Counted from the stretch's first letter, positions 1 through 9,113 are shown. The stretch: 32,013 nt of DNA from Rodentibacter mrazii (GCF_001998825.1 NZ_MLHG01000004.1:1-32013), one strand, 5' to 3'. Notes: generated by a model not told the origin, from the sequence alone. A program made the numbers and translations.

Positions 1-27
1 ACTAAGAAAACCAACCGCACTTTAGAA

Positions 28-1239
28 TTAATACGCCACCCAGATTTTTTCTAATTCCATTTTATCAGGATGATAACGGTAAACGCTAATACCGCCGTGA
101 ACCGCTTGTCCGGTAACTAAGATATTAGCCTTCGGGGCAGAGGCGACACTATCAGACTTTTCATACGCATCTGTCGAAATAACCGGCACATTACCGATTT
201 CGACATAACCAATAATCCAAGGGCTACCCACTCTGTATATTGAAGCGATATTCTGACCTGAGCCGTCATGAGGATATGATAGTTTAAGTTGAATAAAATC
301 CGTATCGTTCAAAAATGCGTAAGTTACCGTGTTAGAATTCTCACGCAAGTATTTATTTTTAAATTTGTCCGGAATTGGAAGTAACTGACTTGTGTCATAC
401 ATTTCTGTTTCTGAGCTATAAATCCCACTTTCTGCATTAGCCAGTTGCAACCTATGCTGCAAATTACTAACCTCCCACATATAATCCCTCAAATTTTCTC
501 CACCCCCTACAATCCATTTTCCATCAGGGCTAAATAACGCATCTGTGTGTCCGCCAAAACCAAAAAGTTCTGCCATTGGTTTTAAAGTTTTTCTATCCCA
601 TAAAACAACTCCATCATAACTGCTTTTTTTATAAACACTCGGCTGAATAGGATCTGCGGTGGGGTTCAATTGAACAACAGAACCGTCTTCCCGAGTACCT
701 CTACCTGATGAGGCTGTTAAAAAATATTTATCTGATAAATCAAAGTTATAATGTCGCCAAAGTGGTGTATCCGTATAAATCGGCACCATATTCTCCCCAT
801 ACCCTTTAAAAATTTTGCCGGTTTGGTTGGCACTGGCATAAAAAGTTCTATCCACACTTATAATATGATGGGCTATTTCAAAATGTTTAAAGCTTTCTAT
901 CTCTTTTCCCTCGACATTTTGAATATGCACAACATTATCCTTCCCTTGCCACATAAAATCATGGCTGTCAGGAATAAAGTAAGCGCTATCCGTATTCACA
1001 TCTTCCGCAATAACTTTTTTCTCCCTCTTCTCAATATCCCAAAGTACTAACTTTGTTTTATCTTTTTTTGAGTTTTTCCAGCGATGTGCGCTAATCACAT
1101 ATTTTCCATCACTGGAAATCCCAACCGTTCTCGCTACTCCTGTCTCTGAAATTAAATCGCCCCAATGGAAAACAACATAAATCGCAATAAAAAACACCAC
1201 AATACCAAGAAACGAAAATGCAATATGTTTATTTTTCAT
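28..1239 (-). CDS. Membrane-anchored beta-propeller (WD40-like) protein, candidate immunity protein
   Basis: Function is not recognised from a named family. The 403-residue product starts with a short positive stretch (MKNKH) and one hydrophobic segment at about residues 6-25. This predicts an N-in signal anchor with the rest in the periplasm. The remainder has degenerate WD40/propeller blades: ISSDGKYVISA followed by LVLWD, then LSDKYFLTAS, DGVVLWD, and FSPDGKWIVGGG. An upstream TTG at 1254 is possible, but the ATG at 1239 lies one base after the stop of the hydrolase gene and suggests translational coupling. Being last in an adaptor-hydrolase cluster, it sits where T6SS effector operons usually carry the immunity gene. 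Known immunity proteins for lipase effectors act in the periplasm, which fits the predicted topology. The immunity role is inference; it could be an unrelated propeller lipoprotein-like factor. Confidence 0.7.
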   Translation of the reverse strand: MKNKHIAFSFLGIVVFFIAIYVVFHWGDLISETGVARTVGISSDGKYVISAHRWKNSKKDKTKLVLWDIEKREKKVIAEDVNTDSAYFIPDSHDFMWQGKDNVVHIQNVEGKEIESFKHFEIAHHIISVDRTFYASANQTGKIFKGYGENMVPIYTDTPLWRHYNFDLSDKYFLTASSGRGTREDGSVVQLNPTADPIQPSVYKKSSYDGVVLWDRKTLKPMAELFGFGGHTDALFSPDGKWIVGGGENLRDYMWEVSNLQHRLQLANAESGIYSSETEMYDTSQLLPIPDKFKNKYLRENSNTVTYAFLNDTDFIQLKLSYPHDGSGQNIASIYRVGSPWIIGYVEIGNVPVISTDAYEKSDSVASAPKANILVTGQAVHGGISVYRYHPDKMELEKIWVAY

Positions 1240-1240
1240 A

Positions 1241-3370
1241 TCAATACCGTCCAAATTTTGAATGTTCTTGAATTTTTCTCTTCATGATCCATTCTCTGTA
1301 GCTATACTTATAAACCAATGGAAATACCAGATGAACATCAATATCTTTCCATTCCCATTCCCGCATTGCTGAATGAGAAATAAAGTAATAAAACCGACCA
1401 TCTTCTCTATCTTCCCACTGTCCAAAATAATCCAACTTTTTAGCTTTTTTAAACAAATCTTTAATAAACTTATCCATAAATTCTTTCTTATTAGTTTCTG
1501 ACATTTCCACCAATCCAAAACGAGTTGTAAACTCTCCATTTACAGTTTGTCGTTCACCTTGATGCCCTAGCGCAGCCCTCACCTTTGAACCTTTCCCTTG
1601 CCAATTCGACACCACATTATCCGTCAACACTTCAATAATATGCTCCAACACTTCTTTCGGGAAGCGTCTGAAATGGCTCCAAGGTTTAAGGTAGTTCAGT
1701 TCGGCAATCTCACCATGAGCTGCAACCTGTTGTGCCTCCTGCTCAAGCAATTCCCTAATCCTGTAGCGACAATTTGCCACTGACTTAGGCAACTTACGAT
1801 GAAGATCATAAGGGTTATCGAAAAGGACTGTGTTATGAATAGACTCACAAAATTGCCCAATCTCCGTACCCTGATAATAATCCTCAAACGCCCATTTCGG
1901 TCCCCCGATAGACCAATATTTTTTTGGATATGCTCCACCGAGAATACCTAAAAACTCATCGTCTGCGTTTTTTTTATCCTTATCTAATACCCCATCTTCC
2001 TGTGAGTACAACACGGTGATATGTTTCGGTACCTTATAGGCATAAGGGAAAATTTCCATAGCAACCGGATTGTAGGTTTTCTTTTTCTCGTAATTCTCAA
2101 AATTCGTGATGGCATTATCCGCCACCGCCGCTTCCCACATTATCAGGTTATCGATTTTGTCATCATATTCCCCATCAAAATCGCCCAACACATTCATCGC
2201 AGAAAGTGCCACTCTAGCCCCTAAGGAATGGGTAATGATATTAATACGGATACCCTTATCAATCAGTTGTTTCAATACTCCAGCTAACCGCCTACCCGAT
2301 TCGTTAGCATACATTTCCGCTCGAAAGAAATTCATATCCGGATCGACACTGCCCGACCAAGTCACTCCCACAATACGGCTGTAGTTCTCCCATTGGTCAA
2401 AGTCGCTTAATTCATCCTTACCTGAGGCGGCAAGGTTAAGATAGTATTCGACATTCGGTATCCACGCCAACGCTTTAAAACCGTTATAGGTGTCTTCCAG
2501 TTTTTCATAACGGTTGGTTAAATAATATTTGGCGTAAACAGGACGCTGCTGAAACTTTTTCAGATTTATTGCATAAGGCTCTCCGTTTATTGTTCCAATC
2601 ACTTCCCCTTGTTTTTCCGAAATCACATCGGATAACCGTTTCATCAGCTTTTCGTGCTGATGTAAGAATGGTCTTTGAATGTCTTCCGAATTTAAGCGGT
2701 AACGATATTGAACTTGTTCGCCGAGTTCTTCATCGGTGGCGAAACGCCCCATGTGTCCGAGTGGCACACTATAACCATGGATAAATAATGTGGCATAGCC
2801 GCCATCATCAATGATTTGCTGGATTTGTCTCTCGTTTAAATACGTGGTTTCATTCTGTCTCAATCGCAGATTCACCAAAATCGGTGGCGGTAAATACACC
2901 GCTTCTACTTTGTTTTCCGTAAAACTCACTTGTACTTTTAAGGGATCAGCAAGTTGTTTCAACGGTTCTTTTGAGGTTGTAAATTCATCATCAGACTGAT
3001 TTCGGGCTTTTATCAATACATACCCGTCTGAGGCTTTAAACGGCGTATGTTCGGATTGTTCGGTTAAGCGGCGGTTATCTTTTTTCGTATAGGTTGAAGA
3101 CACAGCTTCACCACCCGATAGCTGCCAAGAAATCTCACCGCATAGCACACCATTATGCTCGCTTTCGCCGCTCTTAATCTTAGCCGGATATGCCTTGCCG
3201 GAGCTATCAAACACCGTCACTACAATACCATCCGGCAGCTTACGGTATTTATTTAAGGTGTCACAATGATAAATCGTCACATTAGTGCGACACATATTTG
3301 TCGGGCTGTCAATTTGTTCCGGCTGATGAGATGCTATCATCTTATTAAGTACGGTATCTACACTAGACAT
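1241..3370 (-). CDS. Alpha/beta-hydrolase, T6SS lipase (Tle-like) candidate effector
   Basis: The 709-residue protein has an N-terminal beta-rich region of about 170 residues, then an alpha/beta-hydrolase core. Seen directly are an oxyanion-type strand LFIHGYSV (about 195-202), a GVTWSGS segment (about 335-341) and a nucleophile elbow ITHSLGARV with Ser382. Asp near 459 (SQEDG) and a later His (512 or 566) are possible triad partners. The elbow is THSLG rather than strict GxSxG. The start at 3370 is chosen because AGGAG lies eight bases upstream and the ATG overlaps the adaptor stop (ATGTCTAG). An in-frame start at 3430 would lie inside the adaptor gene. Next to a DUF4123 protein, such hydrolases are usually T6SS phospholipase effectors; that role is inferred. 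I cannot assign it to Tle1-Tle5. No signal peptide is visible, as expected for a T6SS cargo. Confidence 0.75.
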   Translation of the reverse strand: MSSVDTVLNKMIASHQPEQIDSPTNMCRTNVTIYHCDTLNKYRKLPDGIVVTVFDSSGKAYPAKIKSGESEHNGVLCGEISWQLSGGEAVSSTYTKKDNRRLTEQSEHTPFKASDGYVLIKARNQSDDEFTTSKEPLKQLADPLKVQVSFTENKVEAVYLPPPILVNLRLRQNETTYLNERQIQQIIDDGGYATLFIHGYSVPLGHMGRFATDEELGEQVQYRYRLNSEDIQRPFLHQHEKLMKRLSDVISEKQGEVIGTINGEPYAINLKKFQQRPVYAKYYLTNRYEKLEDTYNGFKALAWIPNVEYYLNLAASGKDELSDFDQWENYSRIVGVTWSGSVDPDMNFFRAEMYANESGRRLAGVLKQLIDKGIRINIITHSLGARVALSAMNVLGDFDGEYDDKIDNLIMWEAAVADNAITNFENYEKKKTYNPVAMEIFPYAYKVPKHITVLYSQEDGVLDKDKKNADDEFLGILGGAYPKKYWSIGGPKWAFEDYYQGTEIGQFCESIHNTVLFDNPYDLHRKLPKSVANCRYRIRELLEQEAQQVAAHGEIAELNYLKPWSHFRRFPKEVLEHIIEVLTDNVVSNWQGKGSKVRAALGHQGERQTVNGEFTTRFGLVEMSETNKKEFMDKFIKDLFKKAKKLDYFGQWEDREDGRFYYFISHSAMREWEWKDIDVHLVFPLVYKYSYREWIMKRKIQEHSKFGRY

Positions 3371-4697
3371 GGTGTACTCCTGTTGGTTGTAATTGGTGGC
3401 GAATGCGAGCTTGTTTTTCGAGTTGATCAAAGCGCTTTTCTAAATAAAATTGTTTCTGCTGTTCCGTTAAATCACTCATTAAAATATTATTCAATTTGTT
3501 TTCCGGGTCGAGATAATTCACCGAATCACCATAAATAAGGTTTGCCAATGCCAATTGTAGAATACTGATCGTTCCTTTCATTTGTGCGGCTTTTGCCAAA
3601 CGATAAGCATGATTGACCGTTTTTTCTACGATATCCTTGCCATAAGCGTTGGCAAATTCAGGGTGTTGTTCCATAATTTCTTCAATAATTTTTTTGCATA
3701 GCGATCTATCGTGAAGTTTGGTAAAGGCTTCGATTTCAAATTTATCAAATTGTTTTTTGGCTTGTTTAAAGGTCGATAAATCAACAATGGGTTCATATTC
3801 GATCAACTCATCGCCACATTTAATGCAGAATACCTTTTTAATCATCTTTCCATTAAAAAATGCAGCTAATTTGGTGGGATAAGTTTGCAGACGATCAAGG
3901 TATTCTTCTAAGGCGATAGGATCGAGGAAACGAAGATAATAATAATGTCCCGTATAATCAGGCAAGATCAGCCATTTACGGAAATGATTCAATAGTTCCT
4001 CTAATTCTGCATCAGAACGAAAAAATGTGCCGATATTACGTTCACCATAATTAATTCCTTCCACATAATTTTCACCATTACGGCAAAATAGACGAGGCAA
4101 TATTTCATGCCCTTTAGGAAGCTCAAGCAAATAAGGCGCACTTTTAGCGTAGGTTTCGGCTTTTTCGCCTTGAAATAAACAAGCATAGCGAATGCCCTCA
4201 CCGTGAAATAACCTCGGGAAGAAAGGGGATTTTGATGCATTAATGACCGCATAGCATTTATCACTCGGTTCGTTATTCCATAATCGGGTCTCAATAATGG
4301 GAGGTACTTCAAATAATGCAAATGTCGATACCGCACATTGTTCCACCCAAGAAGGAATAGAATAAATTTGTTTTTTGAGATTGAGTTTCGTTGTTTGAGG
4401 AAGAAGATTACGATCCGGATAAAACAAAAAGAGCGGTTGATTTTTCGAGAGTTTTTGACTTTCTGAATAGAGTATTTCTCTCAAATCTTCATCTGCGTGA
4501 TGTTGTACGTAGGTTTCAAAAGGCAAAATATTAAGTGGGAAAGAAAAACGAAGTTGGTGTTTTTACTGATGATACTGAATACGGCTTTTGGCAATATCCA
4601 TATTTTCACTAAGAACCAAAATCAATACTTTCTCTTGGCTTTCATCTATAATTTGGAAAGCATCTTGAACCCAAATAAAAGATAAATTGTTGAGCAT
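3363..4697 (-). pseudogene. DUF4123-type T6SS effector adaptor, interrupted by an in-frame stop
   Basis: DUF4123 proteins (Tap/TEC) are cytoplasmic chaperones that load an effector onto VgrG. The downstream part reads CYAVINASKSPFF, YACLFQG and APYLLELP, then FRKWL and YYYLRFLDP with AAFFNG, the usual order of a DUF4123 domain. The longest uninterrupted frame starts at a TTG (4526, 387 aa). In the same frame, 4697-4563 encodes MLNNLSFIWVQDAF onward. It has a good ribosome site (GGGG, eight bases upstream of ATG 4697) and protein-like sequence up to TAA at 4563-4565 (CAG TAA AAA). One base change to CAA would join both parts into a 444-aa protein. The gene is therefore either a nonsense pseudogene, a sequencing error, or a shorter gene restarted at the weak TTG. 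It overlaps the hydrolase start by eight bases. Confidence 0.75.
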
Positions 4698-4767
4698 AAA
4701 ATTGATCCCCAATAATATAAAAGTATGCCTCATTATATCGAAAAGTGCGGATATCAAAAGAAAGTAT

Positions 4768-4798
4768 AAAAAAGAGCGGTCAATTTAACCGCTCTTTT
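4768..4798 (-). terminator. Rho-independent terminator after nlpD
   Basis: A perfect 11-bp inverted repeat (4770-4780 and 4788-4798, core AGAGCGGT) with a 7-base loop is followed on the minus strand by a T-rich run. It lies eight bases past the nlpD stop and separates nlpD from the accessory module. Confidence 0.85.
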
Positions 4799-4805
4799 GC
4801 ATATG

Positions 4806-5993
4806 TTATCGTTTTGGTAAGTAACGAATCGGATCGACCGATTTACCTTTATAGCGAATTTCAAAGTGAAGTTTTACACCATTGGTGCCTGTGCTACCCA
4901 TTTTAGCGATTTCTTGCCCTGCTTTGATTTCTTGCTGATCGCTCACGAGGATTCTGTCATTGTGCGCATAAGCACTCAAGAAATCATCGTTATGCTTGAT
5001 AATGATAAGGTTGCCATAACCACGCAATGCATTGCCCGCATATACAACACGCCCCGCCGCTGCGGCTTTAACCGATTGTCCACGAGAACCGGAAATATCA
5101 ATCCCTTTATTTCCCCCATCAGAATTTGAGAAACCTTGAATAATATTTCCGCTTGCCGGCCATGTCCAAGCGACATTAGATGCAATAGGGGCGACGACAT
5201 TTGCATTTACCGGTGCCGTATTTCCTGTTGCAACCGGAGTACTTGGTACATTTGTAGAAGTCGGTGTAGCAGAAGGAACGCCTGCACCTGATTTCACCGG
5301 TCCGATAATCGTACCGTCAGAACCAATTTGCGTACCGTTTGCACCCGGTCTGTAAGTAACAGCTGGTTCAACCGGTTTCGCAGGTACTGAGGCTGCATTT
5401 ACCGGCACGGTTGTCGTTACAGTTTTAGTAACACACTTGCCGATTTTTAAGGTTTGACCAACACTTAAACTATAAGGCTCAGACATATTATTCATTGCAG
5501 CAAGCTCTTTCACATCCATACCTGCTAAGTAAGCGATTAAGAACATGGTATCGCCTTTATTGACTTTATAGGTCTCTCCTTTGTACGAGCCTTTTTGAAT
5601 TTGGCTGTAATCCGGTGCATTGGTATTCGGATTGCGTGGCACGTTAATTGAGCCTGAGCTTGTACAGTCCGACACGGTCTTGGTTACTGTCTTTGTCTGG
5701 GGCTGTATAGGAGCGGATACGATAGGTTGTACCGGTTGATAAGTCGGTTGAAAATTCGGCTGCGGAGTTTGAGTTCCGACAGGCACACTACCTGTTGCAT
5801 TGGTTCCCATATTATTCGGCATAGTATTTTGTTGAATCTCAGGCTGCCAAGTACCGCCGCTGTTATTATCTACCGGTTGCATGATGCCCGGTGAAAGTGT
5901 ACCGCCTGCATTTTCAATCGGTGCTTGCGTATTAGATGAACAAGCACTTAAAATTGCAACACTCAGGGGTAACAATAAAAACGATTTTTTCAT
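4806..5993 (-). CDS. nlpD: NlpD/LppB-type outer-membrane lipoprotein, amidase activator
   Basis: NlpD activates the amidase AmiC to split septal peptidoglycan in cell division. The 395-residue protein has a lipoprotein signal with lipobox LSAC (Cys18) and a long Pro/Thr/Val-rich linker. A LysM domain follows at about 141-186 (YKVNKGDTMFLIAYLAGM), then a C-terminal LytM/M23 domain at about 292-386. The metal site is degenerate: NKGIDISG stands where active M23 enzymes have HxxxD, and KLHFEIR replaces the HxH motif. This matches non-catalytic NlpD rather than a working endopeptidase. It is the last gene of the truD-surE-yqaA run and ends at a strong terminator. The N-terminal stretch GIMQPV...PEIQQNTMPN is repeated in the small lipoprotein just upstream. 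Confidence 0.93.
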   Translation of the reverse strand: MKKSFLLLPLSVAILSACSSNTQAPIENAGGTLSPGIMQPVDNNSGGTWQPEIQQNTMPNNMGTNATGSVPVGTQTPQPNFQPTYQPVQPIVSAPIQPQTKTVTKTVSDCTSSGSINVPRNPNTNAPDYSQIQKGSYKGETYKVNKGDTMFLIAYLAGMDVKELAAMNNMSEPYSLSVGQTLKIGKCVTKTVTTTVPVNAASVPAKPVEPAVTYRPGANGTQIGSDGTIIGPVKSGAGVPSATPTSTNVPSTPVATGNTAPVNANVVAPIASNVAWTWPASGNIIQGFSNSDGGNKGIDISGSRGQSVKAAAAGRVVYAGNALRGYGNLIIIKHNDDFLSAYAHNDRILVSDQQEIKAGQEIAKMGSTGTNGVKLHFEIRYKGKSVDPIRYLPKR

Positions 5994-6007
5994 TTATTTT
6001 TTCCTTC

Positions 6008-6193
6008 TTATTTCATTGTATTCGGCATAGTTTGTTGTTCTATTTCCGGCATAAAACTGCCACCGGCAACGGCACCGGTTCCTTCAACCGGTTGCATAAT
6101 GCCATTCGGTAAAGCATCGGGATCGCTCACTTGGGGTGAAGAACAGGCGACTAAAACTACCGACATAGACAACGCAAATAAATATTTATTCAT
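6008..6193 (-). CDS. Small lipoprotein resembling the NlpD N-terminus
   Basis: This 61-residue protein has a clear lipoprotein signal (MNKYLFALSMSVVLVAC, acylated Cys17 followed by SS) and a short acidic tail, with no catalytic domain. Its tail LPNGIMQPVEG...MPEIEQQTMPNTM closely parallels residues about 33-61 of NlpD. It therefore looks like a partial duplication of the nlpD 5' end, or a conserved companion lipoprotein. The ATG at 6193 is chosen because the upstream in-frame extension lacks a signal peptide and would overlap yqaA. It lies between yqaA and nlpD on the same strand and was probably cotranscribed with them. Function unknown. Confidence 0.75.
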   Translation of the reverse strand: MNKYLFALSMSVVLVACSSPQVSDPDALPNGIMQPVEGTGAVAGGSFMPEIEQQTMPNTMK

Positions 6194-6204
6194 AATATAT
6201 CCTA

Positions 6205-6780
6205 TTATTTCAAAATAAAGTAAGCCACTACCGCAAGTGCAACGACTGACCAACCAATAATTTCAATAGATTTACGCAATTTTGCTGCAAATTTTTCTCC
6301 GCCCCATGCGGCGAGTTTTGCAACCAGCAAGAAACGTGCCGCACGGGAAATAAATGCAGTCAAGACAAAGGGGAAAAATACCATCTGCATCACACCGGCA
6401 CAAATCGTAAACACTTTATAAGGAATCGGGCTGAACCCTGCCACAAAAACGACGAGTACCCCCCATTGCTCAAACCACTTTATCGCTGTCGCCCAATGAT
6501 CACCATAGCCCCATTGTTGCACAATACCTTGCACCCAATCCGTCGCAAAATAACCAATGGCATACCCCACCATACCACCGAGAACGGAGGCGATGGCGGT
6601 ATAAAGAGCAAATTTGACCGCACTTTTCGGCTTCGACATCGACATTGGGATCAACATCACATCCGGCGGAATGGGGAAAAAGATCGCTTCAATAAAACTC
6701 ACAAAGGATAGCCAAAACGTGGCAAAACGATGTTTCGACCATTCCATAGTTTTATCATACATTGCCCCAAAAATATTCAT
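6205..6780 (-). CDS. yqaA: YqaA/DedA-related inner-membrane protein
   Basis: The 191-residue product has several hydrophobic segments and the SNARE-associated (DedA/VTT) pattern: FIEAIFFPIPPDVMLIPM near the N-terminus and FSPIPYKVFTICAG in the second half. Family members are implicated in lipid flipping or envelope homeostasis; the substrate of YqaA is not established. The ATG at 6780 is preferred over a GTG at 6789 because AAGGTG lies at good spacing before it. The gene follows surE by about 40 bases in the same direction. In E. coli, pcm occupies the position after surE, so the neighbourhood differs from that of enterobacteria. Confidence 0.85.
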   Translation of the reverse strand: MNIFGAMYDKTMEWSKHRFATFWLSFVSFIEAIFFPIPPDVMLIPMSMSKPKSAVKFALYTAIASVLGGMVGYAIGYFATDWVQGIVQQWGYGDHWATAIKWFEQWGVLVVFVAGFSPIPYKVFTICAGVMQMVFFPFVLTAFISRAARFLLVAKLAAWGGEKFAAKLRKSIEIIGWSVVALAVVAYFILK

Positions 6781-6819
6781 TTCATTCACCTTTTAATTGT
6801 CGCCGCGCAAAGTATCGCA

Positions 6820-7560
6820 TTATTCACGTTCCAACCAATCCTGTAAAGCCTGAATTGAATGATGGGCTGTCATATCCGCTTGAATTGGGGTAATGGAGAC
6901 ATAACCATTTTTTACTGCATGAAAATCCGTACCTTCTTGCTCGTTCTCCGCTAAACCGGCAGGGCCAATCCAATAGATCGCTTCGCCACGGGGATCTTCT
7001 TGTTTTATCACCTCTGCCGCAGAAGAACGATAACCCAAATGGCAAACTTTATAACCTTTTAGTTCCTCATAAGGCAAATCCGGCACATTAATATTAATAA
7101 TTTCACGAGGGTTTAATAATCGGTTATGCAATTTCGGGATTAAATCTGCCACCACCCGTGCTGCTGTTTCATAATGCTGACGACCATCTAAGGAAACGGC
7201 AATGGAAGGCAACCCCAAATGACGCCCTTCCAATGCCGCCGCCACTGTACCGGAATAAATGGTATCATCGCCCATATTGCAACCGGCATTAATGCCCGAC
7301 ACCACTAAATCCACTTGACCGGATAAAAAACCGTTTAACGCTAAATGCACACAATCTGCCGGTGTGCCGTTAATACAATAATCACCGTTATCTAAATGGC
7401 GGGGACGTAATGGTTCAACTAAAGTTAAGGCACTGGATGCCGCACTTCGATTCCGATCCGGCGCGACAATCACCACATCGGCAAACTTGCGTAATTCCGC
7501 CGCTAAAACTTGAATGCCTTCTGCGTGAAAACCATCATCATTACTTAATAAAATTCGCAT
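6820..7560 (-). CDS. surE: 5'/3'-nucleotidase SurE
   Basis: SurE is a divalent-metal-dependent phosphatase that removes 5'- or 3'-phosphates from nucleoside monophosphates. It has been linked to stationary-phase survival. The 246-residue protein opens with [16 protein letters not shown], carrying the metal-binding Asp pair in NDDG. It continues with [12 protein letters not shown] and [20 protein letters not shown], both hallmark SurE segments, and its length is normal. Its ATG overlaps the truD stop by one base (TAATG), so the two are translationally coupled, as in E. coli. Confidence 0.95.
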   Translation of the reverse strand: MRILLSNDDGFHAEGIQVLAAELRKFADVVIVAPDRNRSAASSALTLVEPLRPRHLDNGDYCINGTPADCVHLALNGFLSGQVDLVVSGINAGCNMGDDTIYSGTVAAALEGRHLGLPSIAVSLDGRQHYETAARVVADLIPKLHNRLLNPREIININVPDLPYEELKGYKVCHLGYRSSAAEVIKQEDPRGEAIYWIGPAGLAENEQEGTDFHAVKNGYVSITPIQADMTAHHSIQALQDWLERE

Positions 7561-8579
7561 TATGCTTCCTTATAATTCACTAATTCTCGAATAAGTGCCG
7601 TGGCATAGCTGCCTGACGGCAAATAAAAAGCGAGTTTTAATCCTTCCTCAATAAACTGCCATTGGAAATCCTGTGCCCGCATTAACAGCGGGCGGCGCGC
7701 CGCTTTCATTTTTTCTTGTTTCATCAAAGGTGAAAAGGCATTATGTTGTTCCACAATGGCATTTTCAATATCTGACGCAATAAGATTTTCTTCCCCAATC
7801 AAGGGAGCGGTGAGTAAAATATCTCTTGAATCTAACCGCACTTGTAATGCCGCTAAATCTTCCGACTCATCCGCTTTAAACCAACTGTGCGAACCGTTTA
7901 ATTGCACAATATCATTTGGCAAAATTTGTTGGGCAAGCTCCTGCTCAATACGTGCCGCGACCACCAAATTGAAAATCTCACTACGTGCGGCAGAGAGATA
8001 AAAACTGCGTTTTTTGCGATCTTTCACCTTAATTTCACCTTGTGCCCAGCGCAATGCCTGCGTAAGATTATGACCATCACGCCCAAAACGTTGTTCCGTA
8101 AAATAATTGGGAAAACCAAAATTTGCCACCAAATTTAACCGAGCATTTAACTCATCGCTTTCCTGTGCGTCGCGCAGCAAAATTTCAAAATAATTGCCTT
8201 GTAAACTTCCCGTGCGAATTTTGCGGTTATGGCGGGTAACGTCTAAAATTTCTACGCCTTCCAATTCAAATTGAGTGAAATCCGGCATTTCCTGTCCGGG
8301 CATTTGCAGACAGAACCATTGTTCTGTTACCGCCTGACGATCTTTCAAACCGGCATAGCCCATATTTCGTTCCGATACGCCGGCAAATTTTGCCAGTTTT
8401 TCGCCAACAAATAGGGTGTTACAACTGGTTTTTCGTACTTTTAATGCGACAAATTCCCCCTCCCCCGACATTTCATAGCCAAGATCTTCAATCACAATAA
8501 AATCGGCACATTCTTGCTTTAAAAGTGCGGTGGATTTTGGCGGAGTTTTTAAGCTGAGGTAAGGGAGTTGTTCAAGCAT
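7560..8579 (-). CDS. truD: tRNA pseudouridine synthase D
   Basis: TruD makes pseudouridine at position 13 of tRNA(Glu). The 339-residue protein carries the catalytic Asp80 in [11 protein letters not shown], and the family motifs [14 protein letters not shown] and the C-terminal [16 protein letters not shown] are clear. Length is normal. It starts the minus-strand truD-surE run and is divergent from rraB across about 100 bases. No strong Shine-Dalgarno is visible before the ATG at 8579. An uptake signal lies within the 5' coding part (8523-8531). Confidence 0.95.
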   Translation of the reverse strand: MLEQLPYLSLKTPPKSTALLKQECADFIVIEDLGYEMSGEGEFVALKVRKTSCNTLFVGEKLAKFAGVSERNMGYAGLKDRQAVTEQWFCLQMPGQEMPDFTQFELEGVEILDVTRHNRKIRTGSLQGNYFEILLRDAQESDELNARLNLVANFGFPNYFTEQRFGRDGHNLTQALRWAQGEIKVKDRKKRSFYLSAARSEIFNLVVAARIEQELAQQILPNDIVQLNGSHSWFKADESEDLAALQVRLDSRDILLTAPLIGEENLIASDIENAIVEQHNAFSPLMKQEKMKAARRPLLMRAQDFQWQFIEEGLKLAFYLPSGSYATALIRELVNYKEA

Positions 8580-8680
8580 GATTTTGACGTGTATTATTGG
8601 GTTTTGCGAGATTTTATGCGACTTTTGTAGATTTATCCACTAAAATAACCGCACTTTTCACGCCAACTAAGGAATTTACT

Positions 8681-9103
8681 ATGACTGATTTTGTCGCCCT
8701 TCAAGCGGAAACACGGGAAATTATCACCGATTTATTAAATGACGGCAGCGATCCTTCCGCCCTTTATATTATTGAACATCATGTGTCGCACTATGATTTT
8801 GATTTACTGGAAAAAATTGCTGTAGATGCCTTTAAAGCCGGCTATGAAGTATCAGAGGCGGAAGAATTTGAAGACGATAATGGAAAAGCCATTTTCTGTT
8901 TCGACATCATCAGCGAAGTGGAATTAAAAGCAGAAATTATTGATGCCCAACAAAAAGAAATTTTGCCATTAATTGAAAAACATAAAGGGATTTATGATGG
9001 TTGGGGAACCTACTTTGAAGACCCGAGTGATGATGAGGACGAATACGGCAACGATGGTGAATTTTTTGATGAGGATGGGGTCGAAGAATCGCGTTTACAC
9101 TAA
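8681..9103 (+). CDS. rraB: RNase E inhibitor RraB
   Basis: RraB binds the C-terminal region of RNase E and alters degradosome composition and mRNA decay. The 140-residue protein has the family layout: an N-terminal EIITDLLNDGSDP segment, a central ferredoxin-like fold, and the GIYDGWGTYFEDP motif before a very acidic Asp/Glu tail. The start at 8681 follows AAGGAATTTACT; upstream in-frame codons would place an uptake signal and the promoter region inside the gene. It is divergent from truD. A USS-containing inverted repeat lies just after the stop. Confidence 0.92.
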   Translation: MTDFVALQAETREIITDLLNDGSDPSALYIIEHHVSHYDFDLLEKIAVDAFKAGYEVSEAEEFEDDNGKAIFCFDIISEVELKAEIIDAQQKEILPLIEKHKGIYDGWGTYFEDPSDDEDEYGNDGEFFDEDGVEESRLH

Positions 9104-9113
9104 TTTACTAACC

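Noticed and set aside
4563-4565. Stop-codon readthrough or recoding in the adaptor gene
   Set aside because: There is no recoding signal and TAA is the least leaky stop. A point mutation or sequence error is simpler.
1-4800. T6SS structural genes or VgrG in the window
   Set aside because: No VgrG, Hcp, PAAR or sheath-like sequence is visible; the 100-bp gap between the adaptor start and nlpD holds only a terminator and promoter-like AT-rich DNA.
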